Source of the DNA: Ophiodon elongatus
Lineage: Eukaryota > Chordata > Actinopteri > Perciformes > Hexagrammidae
NCBI GenBank assembly: GCA_016806645.1
Contig: JACSYO010002159.1
Coordinates: 4,545,501 to 4,609,500 of the forward strand
Reading direction: 5' to 3'
DNA length: 64,000 nt
This document shows, one piece after another, positions 1 through 11,352 of the stretch. Position 1 is the stretch's first letter, and every line of letters begins with the position of its first letter. The notes beneath the pieces are model-generated. The model was not told the origin of the DNA. It searched no databases and worked only from the letters and a program-made list of their open reading frames with translations. Position numbers and translations under genes: made by a program.

Positions 1-242
1 TTTGTCCTCGTCTGAAAGTTACGCACACGCAGCCACCGAGAGCAAAACTCCGAAACAATTAAGTGCAGGTGGAGAGTAACGTTGAAATAGCTCCGTTCAC
101 GGTCAGACATGAGCTTATAGGCGCCGAACTTCTTATCACCGCGAAGTAAATAAATGATCTTCAGTCACTGAGAAATAGCCCGCATAGTTTACTGGCTTCT
201 ATCAGACGCGCCTGTGCTATGAAAGTCGGCGCGTCAAACTTT

Positions 243-244
<2 letters not shown>
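1..244. other. CpG-rich left edge, possible edge of a CpG island
   Basis: About 18 CpG dinucleotides fall in 240 bases, including clusters such as ggcgccg and tcggcgcgtc. This is far denser than the CpG-poor sequence that follows. There is no long open frame and no recognised exon. It could be the flank of a promoter or first exon lying to the left of the window, or part of an old GC-rich repeat. The CpG density is seen directly; the promoter reading is inference. Confidence 0.35.

Positions 245-290
<46 letters not shown>
245..290. repeat. (GT)23 microsatellite
   Basis: Uninterrupted GT dinucleotide array. It follows directly after the CpG-rich edge. Confidence 0.97.
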
Positions 291-292
<2 letters not shown>

Positions 293-374
293 CTGCGATA
301 TGCTAGGGCGGGAGGTCAGAGAGGAGGAGGAAAAAAACAAAACAATTTAAAAGACAATTTTGTGGAGAAAGTTT

Positions 375-450
375 AATCTATCTAGCTATCTATATATTAT
401 CCATCTATCTATCCATGTATCCATCCATCTATCTATCTATCTATCTATCC

Positions 451-522
<72 letters not shown>

Positions 523-523
523 C
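375..523. repeat. (CTAT)n tetranucleotide microsatellite
   Basis: About 150 bases of CTAT units. The left third is degenerate (CCAT and TATA variants); a nearly pure block runs from about 450 to 521. It produces spurious open frames of Ile-Tyr-Leu-Ser repeats, which should not be taken as protein. Confidence 0.97.
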
Positions 524-1635
524 ATTACTACTTTATGTTAGTGGTGGCATACTTTTGTCTTCAAAGCGGATCAAGGAAATGCGCCACAGAGGGAACATTT
601 TTTTCCTAAGGAAACCCTCAGAAGAGAGCACAGGGAGGGTCATCAGCTCAATAGGGAGGAAGTCTCTGGAGTTCGATCTTCCTTGGTGGGCGTTACACAG
701 AGAGCTAAGGAAACAGCTGACATGACTTAACTTGGATTCTGATGAAAGAAAGAAGGCCATTAGATACCATTAATTTATCAGGCTATGTGTACTGGGGGCA
801 TCAAAGTATATAAAAAATAATTTTAGAATTATCTCGACTGTCATTTTCTTTTCATGGAATGAAATGCTTTAATGGTTTAAAAATAGCCTTAACAAGGAAT
901 TACTGTAAAAAATGTCTGTCCGTCTGTCCCTTCACGTATTATGTTCTTCAGATCACTATCTGTTTGAAATAAGCTCCCAAAACTCATCTAACACAACACA
1001 GATGACATGATTGCACTTGTTGAGGATTGTAATAGGTAAATCCGGCTAATGGATTGCCAAGAATCCTTAATAGGCAGCTTTGTGCAAGCCAAAGGAGGAG
1101 CATTCCAGACAGACATTACATTTGAGGTAATACCAGCGAGTACATTTCAGAATGATTTCTCCATCGCTGTAAAATGTCAAGGTGCTACATGTTGTATTTG
1201 CAGCAAAACAAAGCAGTGCCCTCAACACTTCCACTTGCACCCTCATAGGTAAGGTTTATTCATCACCCCGCTTCCATTTATTTTTTGGTCCCTTTCTCAC
1301 TCACACTTAACACCCCATCACCATCAGATCTCATTTTAAGAGTTATTTAGACTTTATGGCATGAACTTGCCAACTTGAGGTTTTTGATGACTCAGCACAA
1401 TGCCTTCCCATTACCCAGCAATTGGCTAATGAGTAATGAAGCACCTTTAAAACTTAGAACCACTTAGGGAATGATATAGGTTATTAATAGAGAGGGGAAA
1501 TTAATTAAAATTAAAAGCTATTAGACCACCCTGCTAAGCTTCAAAGGCATAATGCACCCGGGGAGTGAATTTCTAAGTACACATAAAGATCGCTGGTGGG
1601 CACAGATGTATCATACGCCTCCCTTTCCCATGATG
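524..1635. other. Unique sequence, no gene recognised
   Basis: Mostly AT-rich single-copy-looking DNA. At 1387-1397 there is an exact NF-E2/AP-1-type motif (reverse complement TGCTGAGTCAT). A homeodomain-like stretch, AATTAATTAAAATTAA, lies near 1500. A short open frame ending at a good splice-donor sequence is listed separately. No mobile element was recognised. Confidence 0.5.
1049..1252 (+). other. Short open frame ending at a splice-donor-like sequence (weak exon candidate)
   Basis: A 67-codon open frame contains a cysteine-containing stretch (CQGATCCICSKTKQC). It runs up to CATAG|GTAAGG at about 1247-1253, a good 5' splice-site match that is itself preceded by a moderately pyrimidine-rich tract. 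There is an in-frame stop just upstream of the ATG, and no strong acceptor is evident. I do not recognise the peptide. It is most likely a chance frame, or an intronic site that resembles a paired acceptor and donor. Confidence 0.1.
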
Positions 1636-1655
1636 CACACACACAAACACACACA

Positions 1656-1695
<40 letters not shown>
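1636..1695. repeat. (CA)n microsatellite
   Basis: CA array with a few CAAA interruptions on its left side, pure from about 1659. Confidence 0.96.
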
Positions 1696-1697
<2 letters not shown>

Positions 1698-1984
1698 TAC
1701 ATTTGAACCTTCTTCCCATCACAACTGCAACCTGACAAGGCTGCAATAATACGGAACATATCTGGACATCAACATAAACAATAATTTCCAACATCAAGAC
1801 AATAAATTGCATCAATGGTAAAAACAGACAAAGCAGGGACGGGCCACGACACGGTATTATAAACACAGTTTTTAACTGTAGGATGTTTCAGTATGGAGTT
1901 AGAGAATTGCAGTATTATTCAGTGGATCACATTGTAGTTTCAGTAGCAGATATAATCTTTCTTTTACTGTATTTTCCACTCCTG

Positions 1985-1990
<6 letters not shown>

Positions 1991-2049
<59 letters not shown>
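1991..2049. repeat. (TG)29 microsatellite
   Basis: Pure TG dinucleotide array. The histidine-threonine and valine-cysteine frames it yields are artefacts. Confidence 0.97.
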
Positions 2050-2051
<2 letters not shown>

Positions 2052-2584
2052 GCAGCATGTGTCTGCTTGAATGATCTGGCATTAGTCTTGTCTTCCCTGA
2101 AGAGAGTTCACAGTGAATAGACACGGGTTACTGTAGAGTAACCTTCCCGTCTAATGTGCGTCTGTCTGTATGGGGGCGGCAGGCTTGCCTCAAGGCTGAC
2201 ACGTCAACCACTAAATTAAAAGGCGCTGATTTAATCCCCATCACTGATGGACCTGTTGTAATTGCTGAAGTTCACTTGAGCAGAGCTCTGCACAGTACTT
2301 TGTCTGATGCAAAGATGCTAGCAAGTATTAAATAGCAATATTGCAAACAAGATTTTATATGAAGCAATAAAAATGACTTTTTAAATACCACTTTAAAACC
2401 ATGTTACTGGACTGAGAAGTCCCGTTTCCTGAGTTGTTGCTGGGACAGATTTCAGTATTGGATTTCCCAGATAATCTTGGCAGAGGCGGATGCCTATATT
2501 TTAGTGGTAAGTATACCAATGGCAGGTGTGTGAGCAGTGACTGGCTACGATTATAAAGTTTTTCAGATTTGTTTTCCCACATCC
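2050..2584. other. Unique sequence, no feature seen
   Basis: No repeat, gene or RNA recognised. There is a slightly GC-rich patch at 2165-2235. Confidence 0.5.
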
Positions 2585-2910
2585 ATTATACCGTGACCAG
2601 ACATCCCAAAACATTCAGGACACTCCCATATTACGAGCAGTTTTCGCAGATCGCGTCAAGTTAATGCACAAATGGGCACTGTTATGTCCAAAGCCTACGT
2701 GAAATATATACGTGTACAGTAGTAGATAAAGAACTACGCCTAGCTGCAGTGTAACGTGCAGTGACACATAGTGACACATCACTGCGAAGAAAATATATGA
2801 CTTTGTTGAAGTAAAACATATACGGAGGGAAATCAAACTGTCCATCGTTGACATGGAGCCCAGTGTCGCAGGACCTGCTGAACATCCAGCCAAAAATAAA
2901 AAAAACAATG
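2585..2910 (+). mobile_element. Possible decayed DNA transposon end with BED/hAT-like leader
   Basis: The segment opens with ccgtgaccagacatccc, then a degenerate ggacactcccatatta. This arrangement resembles the termini of fish transposons that encode BED-finger transposases (recalled consensus GTGACCAGACGTCCC and CAGTCCCGTATTT). An ATG follows at 2853, with MEPSVAGPAEHPAKNKKNN, like the short leader before a BED zinc finger. No zinc finger or catalytic domain is visible afterwards. The assignment is tentative. Confidence 0.3.
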
Positions 2911-3614
2911 TGATTGTAGGTGCTGGGATGAGTGGGGAGGGAAATACCGGTGGATCATTGCTGCCTTACGAGATCCAAACAAGACGTAAAACAAAGTCCG
3001 TAAGAAAGAACACTTTTCTTTTATCCTCATCTGGGCACCCTTATCCGTTGTGCCTCACTGGTTTTCTGTTGTTTAACAGTAACTGTTGTTTTTACTTTAA
3101 CTATGCAACATAAACGTGGCTAATATACAGCTGCACTGTATTAAAATGTATTTGTAGGTTTCAACCTAATGAATTTCATCTTTAGGTTGAATGAAAACAG
3201 TGAGGTATTTGCTGTTTCTTGAAAAATTTATTTTTCTATTTATCTATCTGCGCCAGAAATCAAAGAGACAGATATATCGCAATATGCCACTCGAGATAGC
3301 AATTTTCTTTTTGTTATTTTGGTGAATTGTCCTTTTAATGTATAATTCTCATATTAAGGAAGGCATGAAGAAAATATTGGTACATGCATATTTTGATAAT
3401 CCTCAATGTCATGCCAATAAATGTACCTTACTGTTACCAAAGACTTTAAACAAACTTTCAGAGATACCCACTTCTGCTATCCACTTTTTCTCCTTTTCAT
3501 ACACACAATCACACGTGTTATTATAATAGACTTTCTGGTTTTGGTCCAACCAGGCTTGTTTCCTAGAACAGGTATAGTTCTGATAGTTTATCCATGATTT
3601 GTGTGTGTGCATAT
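2911..3614. other. AT-rich sequence, no gene
   Basis: No recognised element. Short open frames on both strands here have no coding character. Confidence 0.5.
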
Positions 3615-3646
3615 GAATAACAGACCTCCTCAGGTAGTGAGTTTGA
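3615..3646. repeat. Dispersed repeat copy A, next to a short GT run
   Basis: The sequence beginning gaataacagacctc and ending caggtagtgagtt matches 27 of 29 bases with a second copy at 10000-10030. Both lie just downstream of a GT run. The family was not identified. Confidence 0.7.
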
Positions 3647-5267
3647 GGCCAGTGTCTGATCCATCAATGATGTGAAGACTTTGGCAAAAAGAGGGTGAAG
3701 AGGGGGATTGAAAAGAGGAGGATGAGATGAGTCAGAAAATGGATGGAAAGAAAGGGAAAGATGTAAAAAGGAGTAGGAGACTGATACATTTCAATCAGGA
3801 GAGACTTTTATAGAGTTGAATAATAATTTATTACAATTGCATAATCTTTGAATAGTGCAAAGTCTTTGGCGATTGGACTCCATCCTGAATTAGGATAAGC
3901 AAGGGGTAGTGATGCTGATATCTGCTAAAGCAGATTTCCCCCTGGAGTCCAGACACTGGTGGTGGTGGAGAAGAAGGAAGTTGCTGTAACCCGATGAAGA
4001 TTGGAGGAGCCCGGGGTGGAGGAGGGTTGCATCGGTTTTGAGCTGAAATGACAACTGACAGCAGCAGAGAGGAGAAGCTATTTAAAAGTTTGACAACAAC
4101 GATATGATTGGCTTAAGGAAACTGCACAGAATCTGATTGGTTAATATAAAGTGCACGCCCTCCAATCAGCTGATGGAGTAATCATAGGGAGACTTAGAGA
4201 CTGATATTATGAATGACAGAGTGTGACATGTGTCTTCCTGACTGAACTTCTGCTTGAGCTACATTTGGGAAGTAAATGCATAAATGCTGACTGTTCTTCT
4301 TGGGGAAAGAGAGGACAGAGGCGCAAGGGAAATGGAAATTAAGGACTTGATTTAGAGAGAGAGAGAGAGAAATAAATCATAATTTATTGCTTTTTATGCC
4401 ACACCTGTAATAATTTCTAATGTATCTGTCTCTGAGTCACTTGTATTCATACATGCCTGTGTGGGCTTATGCGTGCATGTAAGTTTGCACAAATTCTTCA
4501 ACCTCAGTTTTGTTTTGCAAAGAAATGACTCACCCATGCAGTGTAGGTGTAGAAAATTGTATTCATGTGACTGGTAATTGAGAAAGAAATTTAAATGCAA
4601 CTCTGAGGATAAAAGTTTGAATCAAAAATCATGTCTTGCCTCTTAAAATGTAGAAATATCTTCTCCTTAACATGCCACATCTGTCTGCAGACACTTGACA
4701 TCAGATGTGCTCCACCTATAATAGTCCAGACATCACAAGTCAAAGGTGAAGAGCGCAAAGATCTTCTCTTTTTCGTTTTTCTTTCTCTGTCAATTTCTTG
4801 TTTTGTCTTCCTCGTCTCATCCCCTGCTTTCCTCTTCATCCTTCCATCCCCTGGCTTAATGTCAGATGAAGGGGGATTAGCTTTGGGAGAGGGATACGTG
4901 ACCAGTGTTTTAGTCTGTGTGTGTGTGTGTTTTGGCTTAAAGATGTGTGCATTTCGAGCACAGTAGAGCTATTCCACTGCTTTAACAAATGTAAGTTAAT
5001 GTTGTGCATATAGAGTCAGACAGAAGAAGTGTATGTATATATGTTGCCTGACAGATGTATGGAAGAAGTCGTTTGTGTTGCACAGAGTATAGTGAATAAC
5101 ATTTATTTTTACAATTAACACTTGAAATAATGAAGGCACTTGCAAATGACAAGGTAGTACAAAATATAAACCATACTTTGATGTTTCAGTTGAGAATTTG
5201 GTCGATACTAATGAGAATAAATATGAAACGTAACTTAAATCATTCACTCTAAACTAAAAGGAAATCT
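3647..5267. other. Non-coding sequence, possibly repeat-derived at 3830-4240
   Basis: 3660-3780 is purine-rich. 3830-4240 has the mixed GC texture of an old interspersed element (near gcacgccctccaatcagctgatgg), but I cannot assign a family. A short GA run lies at 4354-4370, a pyrimidine-rich stretch at 4760-4850 and a short GT run at 4915-4930. No gene is supported. Confidence 0.4.
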
Positions 5268-5288
5268 GGTTTGATTTGAAATCAAACC
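5268..5288. other. 21-base perfect palindrome
   Basis: The arms GGTTTGATTT and AAATCAAACC are exact reverse complements separated by a single G. It could form a hairpin or bind a dimeric factor, but no function is implied. Confidence 0.8.
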
Positions 5289-5980
5289 CTATTACTAAGC
5301 TTGTTTATAAGATATTTACCTCAAATTGCATCTTTTGATTGATGGGGAAAAAAACATACCGAATGGAAAAGCTTTTGACTCTTTCAGCCCATAAAGAAGT
5401 CATAAACTGTAAACTGTAGTTTGGCTTACACTCAAACAAATTGCTTCCTTTTCTGCAAAAGTTTTTACATACTTGTTTTGATTTTGTGAGTGCTTTCGTG
5501 TACATTAGCCACTTTGGCATATGTAGATGCCTAACAATATTAATTGATCAGATTTGTTGGAGTTGGGAAGGTGGACAATAGGTTGTGGGATTATTTCTAA
5601 ATGATCTATGCAAACCCATCATTTATTTAATTATATATATAATTGGGTTGCCAAAATATTACACCTCCATCTATTGTTTAATTTCCTGTATGTCTGTGTG
5701 TCTGTTCAGGTCACAGTGGCAGATTCCTCCAGGTTCCCACAGTAGCCTGCATGTCTTGGCTACCCTCTGGGAATCTCTTAATGAGCTCAACATCTGTGTG
5801 TGTATGAACACGCAACTCAAGTGTGTGTGCCTACCCATATATGTGTGTCACAATATGAGCAACTGGGCGTGCAGTTCTTGCAAGGCTGGTTTCATGTGCT
5901 TTGCTTGAATTGTGTGACTGTGTAGGAGGGGAGAGAGGTGAGTGCATGTCTGTGGAGCGTGTGGGTGTGTATGTTTAGGT

Positions 5981-5981
<1 letters not shown>
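5289..5981. other. Non-coding sequence with a strong acceptor-like tract
   Basis: At about 5675-5710 a T-rich tract ends in gtctgttcag, a plausible 3' splice site on the plus strand. The open frame after it (SQWQIPPGSHSSLHVLATLW) is not recognised and ends in GT-rich DNA. I do not call an exon. Confidence 0.3.

Positions 5982-6031
<50 letters not shown>
5982..6031. repeat. (GT)25 microsatellite
   Basis: Pure GT array. It leads directly into the GGGT repeat that follows. Confidence 0.97.
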
Positions 6032-6035
<4 letters not shown>

Positions 6036-6036
6036 C

Positions 6037-6051
6037 GGGTGGGTGGGTGGG
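6037..6051 (+). other. G-quadruplex motif (GGGT)3GGG
   Basis: Four G-triplets are separated by single T residues, the arrangement known to fold into very stable parallel quadruplexes. The motif is seen directly; folding is inferred from known behaviour of this sequence class. Confidence 0.85.
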
Positions 6052-6393
6052 TGTGTGATTGTGCGTGTCTGTTCTGACATGCTCCGTTCAGCTGTGTTCC
6101 ACTCCCAGGTTTCAGTAATTATTCTGTAACTCCAGTCTGAGTTATGACATCCTGTAGTCAAGAGGGATGTGACCCTGTGACCATCCGTGTGTGACGCATG
6201 TTCACTGTGAACACACACAATAGACACACGTTACATTCACACACAAATCAGCTTTCATTTTTGGCAACAATAGGTATGATGCAGTATTGATTGATGACCT
6301 TTTTCCACCATTAATGGACTAATGTACTAAATACAGGTTTGCCTTTGTAATCAAAACCTATAATACTTCATGACGTTTATGCTACTCTCGAAA

Positions 6394-6536
6394 GAGCGAT
6401 ACCCATTCACAAGCACTCTCACAGTCATTTGGGGTTCAGTGTCTTGCCTAAGGAACTTCTGGCATGTAAACTGTAGGGGCAAGGGATTGAACCACCGTCA
6501 GTCCAATAAGTAGCATCTGCTTTACCTCCGAAGATA
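6394..6536 (-). mobile_element. tRNA-derived SINE fragment, antisense
   Basis: Read on the minus strand, it contains a B-box-like GGTTCAATCC (6484-6493). This is followed by a degenerate match to the fish SINE body 'CTTGGGCAAGACACTGAACCCCAA' and then by gtgaatggg. It is diverged. It shares the same body as the copies at 37.9 and 57.1 kb. Short TTAGGG-like units at 6732-6750 are unrelated. Confidence 0.75.
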
Positions 6537-7531
6537 TTCAATAGTTGGCGCTTAATATTTTTGGTACCCCACTTTTGAAATAGTAGAACCACCACTGCCA
6601 ATGGAATCTAATGGTGACAACTTTTCAGTTCATAAATAATTTGTGATAGTTTTGTATGAAGCAAAGTGTATTCATGGTTTAATACTTTATTTCCATCTCA
6701 AACCTAATGCTCATCCCTGTTGAGGTTGTTAGTAGGGTTAGGGTTAGGGTCGATTTTTATTTGTAATTTTTTAGGATGGAAAACCTATCATTAATAATAA
6801 TTAAAGAAATTGTGTATGAAGGTCACCAATTACAATAATGCCTAGTTATTTGCCCATTTGTTAGTCCTTTTTCATTTTGATCCTCATCAGCTGTTACCCT
6901 TTGAAAAGCTAAATTATATTACTTTATCTTGCTATAATCAACTTACTATGACAGGGAGCAGTCTTATTTGTATAATTGCATGTTTTTCTTGTGAATTTTT
7001 GTGACTGCAACTACTGTTCTGTCTGTGTAAGTGTGTGTGAGTATGTTGTGTGTGCTTGTTGTCTGATGTGTTTGAGGCAGGTTATCAGTAGGTGTATTAA
7101 ACTGTCAGGTGTATTAAACTGGCTTGATACACAGGATGAAGGGAGGATTATTGACAGGTTTATCTGTCATCTGATTCTCTACACTCTACTGGCACAGTTC
7201 TCACAATTGAGAAACAGACTCATGCACTTGCTGTATATAAAGGCAACTATTAGGCGATAAATGCAGACATACGATTGTGTATAGGGCTATTGTAGGTAAT
7301 AAAATATATTAATAAAATAAATAATTTGAGCCAGAGAAGGACGGTAATATTTTGAGAAAGAAATCAGATTTCTTTAGATTAAAGTGGTAAATTTATGAGA
7401 AAAAAACTTGGATATTCTCTGAGACTTAAAACTCATACATTTGTGAGAAGACGCTATCTGCTGTCTGAATTGTATACCTAAAGCAGTGTTCTTATGGAAA
7501 GGATAGCTTCTGAGCAAGGTAAAGGTCTTGG
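6537..7531. other. AT-rich non-coding sequence
   Basis: It contains about three head-to-tail TTAGGG-like units (6732-6750) and a short direct repeat of gtgtattaaactg (7091-7125). No gene is seen. Confidence 0.5.
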
Positions 7532-7540
7532 AATATATAT

Positions 7541-7599
<59 letters not shown>
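7532..7599. repeat. (AT)n microsatellite
   Basis: About 33 AT units with one ACAC interruption near the left end. It is self-complementary and able to form a cruciform. Confidence 0.97.
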
Positions 7600-7602
<3 letters not shown>

Positions 7603-7851
7603 TTGTTTTATTTCTTGTTTTTTTTTCGTCATTTTTTTCAACATAAACACGGCGGCTTACGTTATCACAGTGTTTAAGGGTAGTGTGTCTGCGGTGGGAT
7701 GAGATTAATCCAATGTTACAAAGTGAAGCAATGTTGTTCCTTGAAACAACATCAGTGGTGAATGGACTATAAGAAGGCCTTGTACACACAAATGGATGTC
7801 ATACATGATTTCGATAGAAGGACAAGGTCACTCACCTACTCATTGTCTCAT

Positions 7852-7852
<1 letters not shown>

Positions 7853-7927
<75 letters not shown>

Positions 7928-7988
7928 CCTCACTCACTCACTCGCTAACTCACTCACTCACTCACTCACGCACACGCACACACACACA
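7853..7988. repeat. Compound microsatellite (CT)n-(CTCA)n-(CA)n
   Basis: CT units to about 7930, CTCA units to about 7970, then CA units. A compound array of this kind arises by point mutation and slippage. Confidence 0.95.
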
Positions 7989-9017
7989 TAAAGTAGTGAA
8001 CAAAACATGGTTTAGTACACCACTTCTGTTAACGAATAGAATACTAAGCATACAACACAGTGCCCCCCGACAGAGCTGATAAGACTTGCCTAATTGCCTT
8101 AGCTCCTTATTATCAAGCACACAGTAGAGTCATAAAATGCTAAATTAAACCCTTCACGGTCATTACAAGAAGAAAAAAACCCAAAAACCTTCATTTAGTG
8201 CCTAAGCATTGAGTACCACAATAAAACACATCCACAGTTTTCTCACCAGGATGTAGAAACAATTATGTTGCATTAAAATTATATTTCCTTCAACTTAAAT
8301 GTTGTGTAAATCTAATTTGATCTAAATTTTTAGATTTTCATTTGATCTAAATTTTTTTATCCTCATATTTTGTCTGCACAAGATCAGAAATTAAAATAAA
8401 TATATATATAATATCTTATCATAAACCTTTGTGGCTTCACATTAGAGCACTCACTGTCAACACATTTTGGAACTGGCCACACTAAAGGGAAAAATGAAAG
8501 TGATTGATAATGGCCTAAGAACATTATACTCAGATTTAGATCCATATTCAAAGGCCAAGCCACGGTACTAAAAACGAATAAATGTCAATCAAAACAAACA
8601 GTAACAAGCAACAAATGTCAGCCACTAAATTGCAGACCAACCTGCATCAGACATTTTAAACCAAATACAGTTCAGTTTGCTGTTAGCTAGAAACAGAATA
8701 TTAAAAAGTAGAAATGTTTGGTGCAGACTTCATCTGGGCATACTGACGGTTAATTGTGATGAGCCCCGAAACAATTATTCAGCAACATACTCCTATAGCC
8801 TTGTGATCATTACTCAAAATCTGTGGGGCTCAGGTGGTGGACAAGGTGGGGGTCGTATGATGATATCAGCAGCACGAGTGGCAGGCAGCATTCACAGTGC
8901 AGGTAATTGAGGATTTTTTGAGAGGGGGCGGGGGAGCAGGGAAATTTATGAAAAGTATGCACAAAAAAATGCATTTGTACATTGCTATAAAGAATCAAGG
9001 AGCGAAATCAGAACTAG
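7989..9017. other. Non-coding sequence
   Basis: AT-rich. A short direct repeat (atttgatctaaattttt at about 8316 and again at about 8340) is seen. No gene or recognised mobile element. Confidence 0.5.
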
Positions 9018-9262
9018 AAGGGCACTCGGAGAGCATTCACCTCCGTCATGGCCAAATGCCTTATCTCACAGTGATTGCGAAACCCAACAATAATGCCTGT
9101 ATCCTTCCCTTGATTCAGATCAGCTCATAACTTAAACTGGTCTTCCTTGGCCATGCTAAACCCTTCCAACAAGTTTCATAAAAAAATCGGGCCAGTAGTT
9201 TCTCTGCTATCCTGCTGACAAACAGACAAGCAAACCGAACCAGAAGCATAACGTGTAACATG
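9018..9262 (+). mobile_element. RTE-like non-LTR retrotransposon 3' region
   Basis: It carries the recognisable order of a very common fish repeat: ggcactcggagagc, cacctccg, ccttggccatgctaaaccc, caagtttcataaaaa, gccagtagttt, then cctgctgacaaacagacaa. The final 'CCTTGGCGGAGGTAA' end is missing or decayed after about 9262. No coding domain remains. Assignment to the RTE clade is from memory of the family; another class is possible. Confidence 0.65.
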
Positions 9263-9713
9263 AACATGTACGTTGCCTTTTGCACTGATTCATGAGGCAC
9301 TGGAGGCTATGGCACTGACAATATTCTTTTAGCACACTGAAAATTGAAAGTTGTTGCCAAATATTTTGAAAATGCAATACAAGCTCTACTAAAAAGTGGC
9401 TCCACTTGTCCAGGATACGGTGTTGATGAAGTGGCTCCTCTTCCTCCCTTTGATGGATGCTCGGATGTTGAATGCACCTCTGTCACAGGACACATTATTC
9501 ATGAAATTATTTATATTTTTATGTTCAAACAAGCTCTAGTTTGAATTCTTGTTATATTTTAGAGTGATGGCAAAGATGAATGGCCAGCGAATTTGCATGC
9601 CAGGCAAAAGTAACATGATGGAGTTATGTATGTATGACACATCAGGTTTTGTTCCATTACAAGTTTAACTTATCTGATTTTACTTCCACAGTATATTCAT
9701 AAATGGGGACTAC

Positions 9714-9715
<2 letters not shown>

Positions 9716-9749
<34 letters not shown>
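9716..9749. repeat. (TG)17 microsatellite
   Basis: Pure TG array. Confidence 0.96.
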
Positions 9750-9750
<1 letters not shown>

Positions 9751-9946
9751 TGATAAACTGTTAAGATAAATAAGTAGCTGAGAAGTTTGAATAATTAGTC
9801 TGTTAAATCCATCTGCCAACTTTATTGACACATGTTCTATCGCTATGTATTTCTGTGTTTTTGTACAATGTGTGTGTTTGCATGTGCTGTTTCTAAATCA
9901 CGGTTGGATATTAGGCAAGCGTATGAATGTTTGAGGATTCCTGCCC

Positions 9947-9950
<4 letters not shown>

Positions 9951-10000
<50 letters not shown>
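9951..10000. repeat. (TG)25 microsatellite
   Basis: Pure TG array that abuts dispersed repeat copy B. Confidence 0.97.
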
Positions 10001-10003
<3 letters not shown>

Positions 10004-10030
10004 AACAGACCTCGCCAGGTAGTGAGTTCG
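10000..10030. repeat. Dispersed repeat copy B, abutting (TG)25
   Basis: Begins gaataacagacctc; 27 of 29 bases are the same as at 3615-3643. The shared position after a TG array suggests that the array and this segment spread together. Confidence 0.7.
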
Positions 10031-10151
10031 GTAGTGAGAAATAGGCATAAAAAATGTCAAGTAGTCTCTAATGGCCCATTAATCCCTGTGCCTCACTGGT
10101 GGTCTGCAGAGAAATTTCATGTTACGTGACAAGATAGCCTGATGCCTGATG

Positions 10152-10153
<2 letters not shown>

Positions 10154-10218
<65 letters not shown>
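10154..10218. repeat. (CA)n microsatellite
   Basis: CA array with one CAAA interruption near its right end. Confidence 0.97.
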
Positions 10219-11227
10219 GAAGAGGCGGATCAGACAAGGACATGCATTCAGACTAAGACTCAGTCACCACCTCTCTCTTTTATCTAGTTCTCTCATTATC
10301 TGTAAAGCTGTGGACAGTTCTGTGTACTGTAAATGCATCAGAGGACTCAGGATAATATGGAGTGTGGGATCCCCTGATGTATACATTTCCAATTCCAGCC
10401 AAGCCTGAAGGGCATCCATTCAATTTAATATGACCATGTAGCTTTTGATGGAAATGTGCCACCGGCTGTCAGAACGTATTTTGTTTAATTTAATTCTCAA
10501 ACGGTTTAAAATATTCTCAAGTAAGGGAACATACTCCGCTGCCATCAATCACATTCATGACAGAGTGAACTGTTAATAAAATGTTAATCACCTGCCACTT
10601 CTAGCATTGCCATATTCTCTTCACCTTTTAAATCAGTAAGGAATGCAGTCTCAGTCAACTGCAGTACGTGCGACATCCGTCCAGAGGGCACAGCTGGCAT
10701 GCATTGTGTATGTGCCACAAGCTTTTTATTTCCCACAATGATGACATACTTTTGTGGGGTTGATTGACTAACCAACCTATTAACAATAGCTTACTCAATT
10801 CATTGTGTTTTACCGGCATCAAAGACCACATTTCTGAGAATAAATTAATCATCACTTAGTCTATAAAAAAATGAAAATGTCATGTAATAAACACTATTTT
10901 TACAGTCCAAGCCTTCAGATTACAAGTAATGAAACACAGCATATGTACAGTAGCTTTGTATAATAATAGACACATTTATTTTAAGTGGTTGAATTGCCGA
11001 ACCTAAAGCAAAGTATGCATAGGAAAAGTGACTACACTGCACCATCCCTCCATGCTCTCTAATTATTCTGAAAAAGAATTCTTAAATCCTGTATTTCTCT
11101 GTTGGGGCTCAGTGGAAAGAGGTCAGTGACCTTATTTTGCATTTAGTTTCACATTTCTTTAAACTTTATTTATCCATGGAAAGTCTTCTCCAACAGTGCC
11201 CTACTTCACATTCAAAAACTTTGTATA
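10219..11227. other. Non-coding sequence, nothing recognised
   Basis: No repeats, RNA genes or coding-like frames found. Confidence 0.5.
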
Positions 11228-11352
11228 TTCACAACAGGGAGCTACTGTTGACCACTGAGCAGCTCCATTGAGGCAATTGGGGGTTAAAAGGCCTTGTTTT
11301 TGTCTGTGCAATATTTTTGCCAATTCGAGGGATCAAACCGATGATCCTCTTC
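11228..11352 (-). mobile_element. SINE-like fragment, antisense
   Basis: Read on the minus strand, a B-box-like GGTTTGATCC (11330-11339) precedes a degenerate 'AAGGC...TTTTAACCCCCAATTG' body of the type found in fish tRNA-derived SINEs. It is heavily diverged and the A box is not clear. Confidence 0.5.

Noticed and set aside
360..725. 121-codon frame across the CTAT array
   Set aside because: Ile-Tyr-Leu-Ser repeats are a direct result of the tetranucleotide array.
6732..6750. Telomere-like TTAGGG units
   Set aside because: Only about three units; too short for an interstitial telomere and common in fish repeats.
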